DNA of 64,000 bases from Rhodobiaceae bacterium (lineage in GTDB: Bacteria > Pseudomonadota > Alphaproteobacteria > Rhizobiales > JAKPQE01), in the NCBI GenBank assembly GCA_028278505.1, contig JANQEG010000062.1:28762-92761 (forward strand), written 5' to 3'. Position numbers and translations under genes: made by a program. This document shows, piece by piece, positions 56,051 to 64,000 of the stretch. The first letter of the stretch is position 1; every line of letters starts with the position of its first letter. The notes under the pieces are model-generated. The model was not told where the DNA came from. It did not search any database and worked only from the letters and a program-made list of their open reading frames with translations.

Positions 56051-57094
56051 ATGACGCCTAGGACCGACACCGCCCGGGCGCTCTATTTCCGCACGCTGGA
56101 GCGGGTCTCCGGCGTGCTCGCGGGCTTTTCGGAAGGCACGTCGGCGGAAACGTTTTCGCGGCTAAGGAATCTCTTCCGGCTGATCGATCTGCGCACCGCG
56201 GCCGGCGATCCGCCCAAGACCGACAGGATCAATTCCGGGTTTCCGATCCTGAAGGAAGTGGTCTCGATCGCCAATGACCGCAAGCACGGCCTTCCCGGAA
56301 ATCCGACCGCCGATCCGGAGCGGCTGCGCACCGACATGCTCGACCAGATGCTGGCGCGGCGGCGGTTGCCGAGCCCGCATATGATCGCGGAGATGGCGCG
56401 GGCGGTCTATGCGGCGGCGCTGAACCAGGATCCCGACATTGTGTTCATGTCCGATGTCCGCAATTCGCATAGCTGGATGAAGGCCGGGAACGCCTATTGG
56501 ATGTGGTGGGACCATTGGGACGGGCCGACCTCGCGGCCGGTCCGCTGCGCCGCCGTGTTCGACGTCAACAGCGACGATGTGCACAACAAGGATCGGCTGG
56601 AACCGGCGATCGTCCGGGTCGCCGAAATTGCGGCCGCCTATACCGGCATCGGCTTCTTGTTGTCGACGCTCGCCGGCGAGATCGACGAGGGCGTCGAAGA
56701 CCTGCGGCTGAAATCGCTGAAGCGGGTCGCGGTCGGTCCGTTCGTGTCGCCGGTGTTTTCCGAGATCGAGGACCCGATCGCCGGTCTCGTCGCCGATGCG
56801 GACGATCTCGACGATGCCTGGGCGCTGCGCTGGGTGATCGAGACGATCGTCTCGGCCGGCACGACGCGAGTTGCCGGTGGGTTCTTCTCGCGGGCGCGGA
56901 CGCGAGAGAAATTCGTCATCACCAAGCGCGACCCGGCCTGCGAAAGCCGCGGCATTACCGAATTCGAATCGAATATCGCCATGCCGCACGGCATTTATCA
57001 GCGGGTGAGCGACAGCAGCGAGCGTCGGACGCTGCTCGCCGGGTCCAGGCCCTGCGTGGTGACCCCGGCCGGCCGGCTGATCGAGAACGTCTGA
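56051..57094 (+). CDS. uncharacterised protein
   Basis: 347 aa (MTPRTDTARALYFRTLERVSGVLAGFSEGTSAETFSRLRNLFRLIDLRTAAGD...); clean start, codon usage like neighbours; family unknown. Confidence 0.82.
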   Translation: MTPRTDTARALYFRTLERVSGVLAGFSEGTSAETFSRLRNLFRLIDLRTAAGDPPKTDRINSGFPILKEVVSIANDRKHGLPGNPTADPERLRTDMLDQMLARRRLPSPHMIAEMARAVYAAALNQDPDIVFMSDVRNSHSWMKAGNAYWMWWDHWDGPTSRPVRCAAVFDVNSDDVHNKDRLEPAIVRVAEIAAAYTGIGFLLSTLAGEIDEGVEDLRLKSLKRVAVGPFVSPVFSEIEDPIAGLVADADDLDDAWALRWVIETIVSAGTTRVAGGFFSRARTREKFVITKRDPACESRGITEFESNIAMPHGIYQRVSDSSERRTLLAGSRPCVVTPAGRLIENV

Positions 57095-57139
57095 ATGGTG
57101 ACAGCGATGAGTAGCCGGCGAAATATGGTTGAGGATTGC

Positions 57140-57281
57140 CTCACCCCTCCCCCTTGCGGGGAGGGGTCGGGGGTGGGGGTTAAAAGAGAAGACAGCAACG
57201 CTGCTGATCTGCGAACATTTTGGTATTACCCCCACCCGGCCGGCGCTGACGCGCCGTCCACCCTCCCCACAAGGGGGAGGG
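57140..57281. repeat. GC-rich palindromic intergenic repeat
   Basis: tcacccctcccccttgcggggaggggtcgggggtgggggtt ... acccccacccggccggcgctgacgcgccgtccaccctccccacaagggggaggg: terminal palindromes and inverted gggtggggg/cccccaccc. Confidence 0.75.
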
Positions 57282-57319
57282 TTGTTTGGGCGGAATACCC
57301 CCGGATGCCAACACTCTCC

Positions 57320-57452
57320 AAAGCCCTCTCCCCTTGGGGGAGAGGGTTGGGTGAGGGGGCTAAGAAAAAAACCATCACCCTCACCCGACTTCGACCAACG
57401 GTTCAGCTTCGCTTCACCGGGTCTCCATACCCCTCTCCCTCAAGGGAGAGGG
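57320..57452. repeat. ~135-bp intergenic dispersed repeat, copy 2
   Basis: aaagccctctccccttgggggagagggttgggtgaggggg...ttcagcttcgcttcaccgggtctccatacccctctccctcaagggagaggg; direct orientation relative to copy 1. Confidence 0.85.
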
Positions 57453-57508
57453 CATATCTGGCAGGCGCCGACATCCGGACCCGAAAGAACTTGAGGTAGC
57501 GCGACACC

Positions 57509-59401
57509 ATGGAAAGCCGGTCGGTCCGCATTCCCGAGGCGCGCATCCGCGAGCATTACGACACAGCGCTCGGCATCATGGCCAATGCGGAGACGGTGGA
57601 GGCTGCGCCGCAAACCGCGCAGAAAGGCCGGATCCGCTATGTCAGCCCGCTCGGCAGCGGCGGGGTGGGACCGAAAAAGCGCAGCCGCACCGATTTCGCC
57701 GCGGTGCTTGCCAGCGACGACGACACGCTGCTTTCGCCGGAGCGCCACGCCATTCTCTATGAGACGCGACGGGCGATCGCCGTCGGGCTGGCGATCAGCG
57801 AGTATTTCGTCGAGCCGCTCGGCTATCTCGATCTCGGCGCCCGCAACAAGGCGGGCACGCTGCACGGCGCCGATCTCGACCGGTTCCGGGCACTTGTCCG
57901 GGCGAAGGCGCTGGTCGCGACCTTTGCCGCCGCCGCCCACCTTTTCGCCATGCGGGCGACGGCACCGACCGGCGCGCCGGCGCCGCTCGGCGAGGTCCCG
58001 AATGACAGCACCAATGACGCGCTCGGCTGGTTCGTAAGCCGGCTTGCGAGCGCCGTCAAAGGCGTCGGCGACGACGCCATCGACGAGACGGTCGCCCGGC
58101 TCGCCGCCGACGCTATGGACGCGGTCGAGGCCGACGCCCATTCGGCCATGGGTGCCGATATTCCGGCGTTCGAGGCGGTCGCCTATGCGGTCGAGGCCGA
58201 CGACTTCCATTTGCACGGTTTTGCCCGGCCCGGCTCGGCCGCCAAGCGGCGGCGGGTCGAAATCCCGTTCAAGCAGCCGCACGAGGTGGTCGGCAACCAC
58301 ATCGCCAAGGCGCAGGCGCTGAAGCTCGCCCGCATGCTCGCCTCCTACGATTTCGAGGCACGCAAGAACCCGTTCGTCGAACTCGGCGGCTTCATCTTCA
58401 CCGTCATGGGCGACGGCTATCCGGGCACCGGCAAGACGACGCTGATCCAGATGATCGCCGGGCTCGTCAATTCCTATTGCGAGATGGCCGGCTACCCGTT
58501 CCATTTCGAGAATTTCGGCATCGACCAGATCTCGGAGTATCAGGGCAAGTCGGGCCAGAACTGCAAGGCGTTCATCGAGCGGGTGCTCGATCCGCGCGCG
58601 ATCGCCTTCGGCACCGTCGACGACATCGACCAGGTCGCCGGCAAGCGCGACGACCATCGATCCTCCGGCGGCCAGCAGGAGGTCACCGCGGTTCTGATGG
58701 AATCGCTGTCGGGGACCGGAACCGTGATCCGCGGCAATTGCGCCTTCGGCATGTTCTCCAACTATCCCGAAAAGGTCGACGACGCGCTGCGCCAGCGCGC
58801 CGGCGCTCGCTGGCTCGTCGACGGGCCGCAGACCCGCGACGACTATATCGACATCTTCCACCTGCTGATCGGCAAGAACCATTCGATCGCGCTCGGAAAG
58901 CACGATCTTTATGCGGCTCAAGAACTGAAGAAGATGGTGGCGGAGAACTATGGCCGCCATTCGGTACCGCAGGAGCATGGCCTGCGCGATGTCTGGGACG
59001 ATGTCGTCGCCGATATCGGCTCGCCGGACACGATCGCCGATATCGGCCAATATCTGCACCAGATCAAGGAACGCGAACCGCGCTTCACCGGACGGGCGAT
59101 CAAGAACATCACCGATGCGATCAAATACCGGGCGATGGATGTGGACCTGCCGGACGACTGGTTCGAGGCGCCGGAGGCCTATCTGCGCCTGCCCTATGAG
59201 CAGAAGCTCGCCATGATCGGCGAACTGCGCCGGCCGATCACCCTGGACATGGTCATCCAGGAGATCAACCGCTATGCGGATTCCGAGTTCCGCTATTCCG
59301 GCAAGACCGACGAGGCGGCGATCTCGGCCCAGGTTCGCGACATGAAGATCCGCACCGCGGCGAATGAGCGCTTCCGCCGCGACTTCGGGGATGACGGCTG
59401 A
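57509..59401 (+). CDS. AAA+ ATPase of uncharacterised family
   Basis: Walker A GYPGTGKTT (about 58414-58440), downstream AFGTVDDIDQ, FGMFSNYPEKVDDALRQRAGARWLVDGP; about 300-aa N-terminal region of unknown function. Confidence 0.88.
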   Translation: MESRSVRIPEARIREHYDTALGIMANAETVEAAPQTAQKGRIRYVSPLGSGGVGPKKRSRTDFAAVLASDDDTLLSPERHAILYETRRAIAVGLAISEYFVEPLGYLDLGARNKAGTLHGADLDRFRALVRAKALVATFAAAAHLFAMRATAPTGAPAPLGEVPNDSTNDALGWFVSRLASAVKGVGDDAIDETVARLAADAMDAVEADAHSAMGADIPAFEAVAYAVEADDFHLHGFARPGSAAKRRRVEIPFKQPHEVVGNHIAKAQALKLARMLASYDFEARKNPFVELGGFIFTVMGDGYPGTGKTTLIQMIAGLVNSYCEMAGYPFHFENFGIDQISEYQGKSGQNCKAFIERVLDPRAIAFGTVDDIDQVAGKRDDHRSSGGQQEVTAVLMESLSGTGTVIRGNCAFGMFSNYPEKVDDALRQRAGARWLVDGPQTRDDYIDIFHLLIGKNHSIALGKHDLYAAQELKKMVAENYGRHSVPQEHGLRDVWDDVVADIGSPDTIADIGQYLHQIKEREPRFTGRAIKNITDAIKYRAMDVDLPDDWFEAPEAYLRLPYEQKLAMIGELRRPITLDMVIQEINRYADSEFRYSGKTDEAAISAQVRDMKIRTAANERFRRDFGDDG

Positions 59402-60708
59402 TGGAAAAGCTGATCCGCGAGGGCCTGCGCTTCGGCGGGCTGGTGCGCGTGTCCGCGCCGCACCTGATCGAGCGCTATAACGCCGCGCTCGAAGCGTTCC
59501 GGCTGCCGCGGGTCGCGCTTGACGACTTCCATCTCGACGCCTCGGGCTATTCGCTGGAGGTCGCGGATGCGCTCGGCGACATGGACTATCTCGATCCAAA
59601 CGGCATCAACCGGCGTTTCATCATCGTCACCCCGGAGCAGCGCAACGCGCCGCTGATCGCCACCGCGTTCTCCGTCGATGCCGCGCTCTTTGAGCTCTTC
59701 TATGCGAACAACCAGGCCGCCATTGAAGCGCTGACGCTGAAGGATGCGGTCTATGGTGAGATCGAGAACCTCGTTTTCGATGTCCGCACCCCGGCCGACA
59801 TCGTCTCGATCCGCAAGGTCAGTTTCGGCGTCTACACGCCGAGCCGGCTGCTCGCCGATGCGCGCAGCCTCGAGGCGCTGACCGAGCGCTTCATGACCGA
59901 GACCGACGGCTGGCGCGACGCGACCTTGATGGCGGAGATCGTCGAAGGCGCAAAACGCTGCGGCGACATAAGGGCCAACGGCATCATCCCGGAAAAGCTC
60001 GAATTCGACTGGCCGGCGGCGTTTTTCTCCACCCATTTCGGCGGCACTTATGTGTTCCGCTATGGCAACAGCGTGCTTCTGGTCGGCGATCCCGAGCGAT
60101 TGCAGCCGCGGACGCGAAACATGCTCGTTATTGCTCGCGGCGACGGCGGCCAGATCCTCGATGCACTCGACACATTCGGGCTGATCGAGCCGTTCAATCC
60201 GCGCTGGCTCGTCGACTCCGGCATGCTGGCGCAGCGTTTTCGCATGGCGGTCGCCGCTATTCTCGGCCGCAACGGCGTCGCGTTTGCGCCGCAGGAGATC
60301 ATGGATGAGCGCTATCTCAACCGCTTGGTCCAGGAGTCGATCGATGCGATGCAGGCCGATCCGGCGTTCCGGGCGATTTCCGGGCTGCGCGGCGTCATCG
60401 GCAATGACGGCGATGCGGCCGGCATTGAGGCGACGCTCGAGCCGGCAACCAAGCTGATCTTCCGCCGCGCCCTGCCCGAACATCCGGGCGTCTGGGAGGC
60501 GAACCGGCTGATCGCGGAATTCTCCGAATTCGACGTCGTCGCCCTCTTCATCCTCAACAAGCCGCGCTTCTACGAGGTCTATGAGGCGATGTCGGCGCCG
60601 ATGCGGACTTTTGCGGTCGAGGCCGTCAAGACGGTCTACATGCCCGACGGGGTCGAGGCATCACGCCGCAAGGACGAAGTCAAGGCGCGCCTTTATGGTG
60701 CGCACTGA
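59401..60708 (+). CDS. DUF6638-like protein of unknown function
   Basis: 435 aa (MEKLIREGLRFGGLVRVSAPHLIERYNAALEAFRLPRVALDDFHLDASGYSLEVADALGD...); TGATG 1-nt overlap with the AAA+ gene. Family name from recall, not verified. Confidence 0.75.
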   Translation: MEKLIREGLRFGGLVRVSAPHLIERYNAALEAFRLPRVALDDFHLDASGYSLEVADALGDMDYLDPNGINRRFIIVTPEQRNAPLIATAFSVDAALFELFYANNQAAIEALTLKDAVYGEIENLVFDVRTPADIVSIRKVSFGVYTPSRLLADARSLEALTERFMTETDGWRDATLMAEIVEGAKRCGDIRANGIIPEKLEFDWPAAFFSTHFGGTYVFRYGNSVLLVGDPERLQPRTRNMLVIARGDGGQILDALDTFGLIEPFNPRWLVDSGMLAQRFRMAVAAILGRNGVAFAPQEIMDERYLNRLVQESIDAMQADPAFRAISGLRGVIGNDGDAAGIEATLEPATKLIFRRALPEHPGVWEANRLIAEFSEFDVVALFILNKPRFYEVYEAMSAPMRTFAVEAVKTVYMPDGVEASRRKDEVKARLYGAH

Positions 60709-60755
60709 GACAATGGTGGGGGGACTGGGCCCGGTTCGAACGAAGGGGACGAGCC

Positions 60756-61931
60756 ATGTTTGATCCGCTGATCGACTTCATCAAACGCATTTTCGCGGCC
60801 GTGCGCACGTTTCTGCGTTCGCTTTTTCTGCCGGCCCCGAAAGCTAAGCCGGACGGCACCGCGCCGCGCTTGCGGCTGATCCGCTACGGCGTCAAGATCG
60901 GCATCGTGCTGCTCATCCTCGCCTATATCGTGCCCTTCATCTGGCACGCGCTGTTGGTGCGCGATTTCAACCTCGCCTATCCGCAGCAGGTGCTGAAGCC
61001 CTCGCAGATGGTCTCGGCCGACGAGCAGGTCGACCCGGCCGGCGGCGGCGCGACCAGCCGCTCCTGCGGCCGTTCGCAGATCGTCGACATGCAGGTCCAT
61101 CTGATCCGCTTCCTCACCGAGACGAACGCCTGGGTGCCGGCGATGCCGCAGACCAAGATCGGCCTTTTTGGCATTGACTGGGAAAACACGCCGTATCTCG
61201 ACAACAAGGCATCGTTCCAGCACGGCGTGCTGTTTGCCCTGCGCCGGGTTTCGATCGAGCTTGCCGACGTGCTCGGCCGGGTGCGCGGCACCTCCGAGGC
61301 CGACCGTGACCTGCAGGCGGCGCGCGGCGCGCTGCAATTCGATTCGGAGACCTGGTGGTTCAACCCGTTCGATCCGCAGCGGCCTTTCGGGCCGACGACG
61401 CCGTCGGGCCGCTACTACCGCAATGCCATCGGGACATTCGAGCGCTTCAACGACCGGCTGGAGCAATGCGACGCCCTGTTCGATGCCCGCGCCGACAATC
61501 TGCGCTCGTTCCTGTCGCGGATCACCGCCGATCTCGGCTCGGCCGCCGATGCGCTGGCCAAGCGCTCGATCGGCACCCGCTACGACCCGGCCACCGATAC
61601 CTTCGTGCCGGGCGAGGGCAATGACCGCGGCTGGTTCGATTTCCGCGCCGACAATTATTTCAACGAGGCGCTGGGCCAGGTCTACGCCTATCACGGCCTG
61701 TTGCAGGCGGCGCGGCTCGACTTCGCCGAGGTCATCAAGGTGCGCGGCCTCGACGACATCTGGAACCGCATGGAGGCGCATGTGGCGCAGGCGGCCGCCC
61801 TGTCGCCGTTGATCGTCTCAAACGGCCGCGAGGACGGTTTTCTGATGCCCGACCATCTGGCGGTGATGGCGCAGGCGGTGCTGCGCGCACGCGCCAACAT
61901 GACCGAGATCCGCGATATCCTTGATCGGTAG
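60756..61931 (+). CDS. DUF2333 family membrane-anchored protein
   Basis: Single N-terminal TM (LIRYGVKIGIVLLILAYIVPFIWHALLVRDFNLAYPQ) and RYYRNAIGTFERFNDRLEQCDALFDARADNL; family name from recall. Confidence 0.8.
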   Translation: MFDPLIDFIKRIFAAVRTFLRSLFLPAPKAKPDGTAPRLRLIRYGVKIGIVLLILAYIVPFIWHALLVRDFNLAYPQQVLKPSQMVSADEQVDPAGGGATSRSCGRSQIVDMQVHLIRFLTETNAWVPAMPQTKIGLFGIDWENTPYLDNKASFQHGVLFALRRVSIELADVLGRVRGTSEADRDLQAARGALQFDSETWWFNPFDPQRPFGPTTPSGRYYRNAIGTFERFNDRLEQCDALFDARADNLRSFLSRITADLGSAADALAKRSIGTRYDPATDTFVPGEGNDRGWFDFRADNYFNEALGQVYAYHGLLQAARLDFAEVIKVRGLDDIWNRMEAHVAQAAALSPLIVSNGREDGFLMPDHLAVMAQAVLRARANMTEIRDILDR

Positions 61932-62110
61932 GGGCAGGGTCGTCGACCGGCAACGTCAGTCTATCGGGGTTCGCGCCCGCTGCCGGTGGCGTGCTTTGGC
62001 GCGACGGCGAGAGCGGCGTCAGGCGCCCTTTTCAGCGATTGACATGAAACGAGTACCGGCGACGGAAGGGAATGCGGACGCCCGGCGCCGACAGCCGGAC
62101 CGGACGGTGC

Positions 62111-62431
62111 TCAGACCGTGCCTTCGATCCACTCGACGAGCCGGCCCTTCGGCTGCGCGCCGACCTGCATGGCCGCCGGCTTGCCGTCCTTGAACAGGAT
62201 CAGCGTCGGGATCGAGCGGACGCCGTATTTGATCGCCGTTGACGGGTTCTCGTCGATATTGAGCTTGGCGACCTTGACCTTGCCCGCCATTTCGGTGGCG
62301 ATTTCCTCAAGCGCCGGCGCGATCATCTTGCACGGTCCGCACCACTCCGCCCAGAAGTCGACGACGACGGGCTCGGTGGAATTGATGACATCGTTGTCGA
62401 ACGATGCGTCGGTGGTGGTTTCGGTCGCCAT
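62111..62431 (-). CDS. trxA: thioredoxin
   Basis: 106 aa, [24 protein letters not shown]...[29 protein letters not shown]. Confidence 0.97.
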   Translation of the reverse strand: MATETTTDASFDNDVINSTEPVVVDFWAEWCGPCKMIAPALEEIATEMAGKVKVAKLNIDENPSTAIKYGVRSIPTLILFKDGKPAAMQVGAQPKGRLVEWIEGTV

Positions 62432-62489
62432 TCTGGTTCCTCTGACGCTTACGAGGACGCTTCGCCCCCAAGATTGTCCCGCCTGTTAG

Positions 62490-64000
62490 TTAAGAACGCC
62501 ACCGGTCAGCGTCAAGCGCCGCCTGTTCGTCCCCGTCGTCGTCCAGTACGGCGTCGAGAAGCGCCGCCGGGATCGGCACGAGCTTCGGCGCGGCGGTGAA
62601 GATCAGCGCCGCCGTGATCGTCCGGTCGGGATAGAGATCGCCGAGAAGCCGGTAATAGATCGCCAGTTGAAGGAGGCTGGCGCGATCGGCCTCAGCCGCC
62701 GTATCGGGCACCCGCCTTGACGTCTTGAAATCGACAACCAGCACGCCCGTATCGGTGACCGCGAGCCGGTCGACGCGGCCGCCGGCGCGCACCCTCCGGC
62801 CGCCGATCTCGACACTGCCGTAGAGGTCGACCTCGGCGCGGCTGCCCGGCGCGAAGGCGGCGGCGAACGCCGGCTCGGCCATGATCCGCAGGGCTTCCTC
62901 CAGAACAGCCGCGCGTTCGCCGTCATCGAAGTCACCGGCGACCGCGACAAGATATCGCGCGCCGGCTCGCGCCCGCGCCGGTTCCGGCAATTCCGGCAGG
63001 GATTCGAGCAGCCGGTGGATCAGCTCGCCGCGCCGCGCCGCCCGCCGCCGCGCCGGCGCGCTTATATCCCGGCCGGTCGGCGCCGGCCCGGTTGCGGTGA
63101 TCCGCGCCTCGGGCATGGCGGCCGGCACCGGCGCCTTCAGCCACGGCGGCGGCGGTTCGGCGGCCGTGGCAGCGGCCGCCGCCTTCGGCTTGACCGGGCG
63201 CCGCGGCGTCGTCCGGAAGACGAGCGCCGGCTCGTCGGCGCCGGGGAAGGGTTTTGGCGTGCACCGCGCCTCAAGGCCGTTCCTCACCAGCGCATACCAG
63301 GATCGTTCGGGCACGCCGGTCTTGCCGACATGCCCGCAGACGGTGAGCCGGTCGCCGGCCCGGGTCATCGCCACATAGAGCAGCCGCCGGTATTCCTCTT
63401 CATCGCGCTTTCGGGCAGCGGCGATCGCCGCCTCGTGCAGGGCGGTGCGGTCGGCCTTGCCGGTGTTCCACAAGATCGTCTCGGCCGCGCGGTCGTCCGA
63501 CGGCGCCAGCTTCAACACCACCGGGTCGTTGCGCGGGCCCGGTGGCGAGCAGGTGTCGGCGAGAAAGACGATCGGCGCCTCAAGCCCCTTTGCGCCGTGC
63601 ACGGTCATCACCCGGACCTCGTCGCGCCTTCTGTCCTGGTCGCGGGCGATCACCGGTGCGGTGGCGCCGAGCCAGGCGAGAAAGCGCTGCAACGTCGCCG
63701 GCGCCGTCCGTTCGAAGTCAAGCGCGAGCGCCAGGAATTCATCGAGCGCCTCCTCGGCCTCGCGGCCGAGACGGGCAAAGAAGGCGCGGCGGCCGCCGTC
63801 GCGGCCGAGCACGCGGGCGAAGAACTCATAAGGCGGCATGGTGTCGGCGATGCGCCGCCAGTCGGCCAGCCGGTTCTGGGCCGCGGCAAGCACCGGATCG
63901 TCACCGGCCGCCGATCCAAGCGCCGCCCACAGGCTCCCGGTCCGGCCATGGGCGAGGCGGAAGAGATCGTCCTCGGAAAGGCCGATCAGCGGGCTTTTCA
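62490..64000 (-). CDS. addA: double-strand break repair helicase AddA (C-terminal part, runs off window)
   Basis: VMTVHGAKGLEAPIVFLADT helicase motif, YVAMTRAGDRLTVCGH motif VI, C-terminal nuclease VLVVDFKTSRRVPDTAAEADRASLLQLAIYYRLLGDLYP; frame stays open to 64000 (KSPLIGLSEDDLFRLAHGRTGSLWAALG). Confidence 0.95.
   Translation of the reverse strand, partial: KSPLIGLSEDDLFRLAHGRTGSLWAALGSAAGDDPVLAAAQNRLADWRRIADTMPPYEFFARVLGRDGGRRAFFARLGREAEEALDEFLALALDFERTAPATLQRFLAWLGATAPVIARDQDRRRDEVRVMTVHGAKGLEAPIVFLADTCSPPGPRNDPVVLKLAPSDDRAAETILWNTGKADRTALHEAAIAAARKRDEEEYRRLLYVAMTRAGDRLTVCGHVGKTGVPERSWYALVRNGLEARCTPKPFPGADEPALVFRTTPRRPVKPKAAAAATAAEPPPPWLKAPVPAAMPEARITATGPAPTGRDISAPARRRAARRGELIHRLLESLPELPEPARARAGARYLVAVAGDFDDGERAAVLEEALRIMAEPAFAAAFAPGSRAEVDLYGSVEIGGRRVRAGGRVDRLAVTDTGVLVVDFKTSRRVPDTAAEADRASLLQLAIYYRLLGDLYPDRTITAALIFTAAPKLVPIPAALLDAVLDDDGDEQAALDADRWRS

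Noticed and set aside
57440-59599. 719-aa minus-strand ORF
   Set aside because: Antisense to the AAA+ gene with Walker A; low-complexity composition.

Overview
High-GC chromosomal window whose gene content and order look alphaproteobacterial (Hyphomicrobiales-like); no taxon can be assigned from the sequence alone. It is densely coding. Main blocks: envelope genes (divergent polysaccharide deacetylase, CtpA-type S41 peptidase, EnvC-type activator); two aminotransferases, an SDR and a tandem GNAT protein; an exonuclease-CBS-DUF294 fusion, an orphan ORF and an SSS-PAS-HK-REC (CrbS-like) hybrid kinase; secB; a TRAP/TauE/enolase-superfamily/FAD-oxidase/ThDP-enzyme catabolic operon opposite a GntR regulator and an Asp/Glu-racemase-family gene; acyl-CoA synthetase, CobW GTPase and PBP5-like carboxypeptidase; sdaA, fhs and a methionine-gamma-lyase-like gene; zur-znuB-znuC/znuA with a clear Zur-type dyad; an M20 peptidase with an RpiR regulator; a TyrA/HisC/chorismate mutase operon; gloB, a YbaK-family gene, a YbbN-type thioredoxin and a LON-domain gene; a two-subunit NAD-type formate dehydrogenase; a poorly characterised AAA+/DUF6638/DUF2333 cluster with a coiled-coil protein and an orphan ORF (54.7-61.9 kb); trxA; and the C-terminal part of addA. 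No rRNA, tRNA, CRISPR array, prophage or transposase was recognised. The best candidate for an undescribed system is the AAA+ cluster at 54714-61931. Next are the catabolic operon at 15275-25902, with a 28-bp dyad in its divergent promoter, and the exonuclease-CBS-DUF294/CrbS-like locus.
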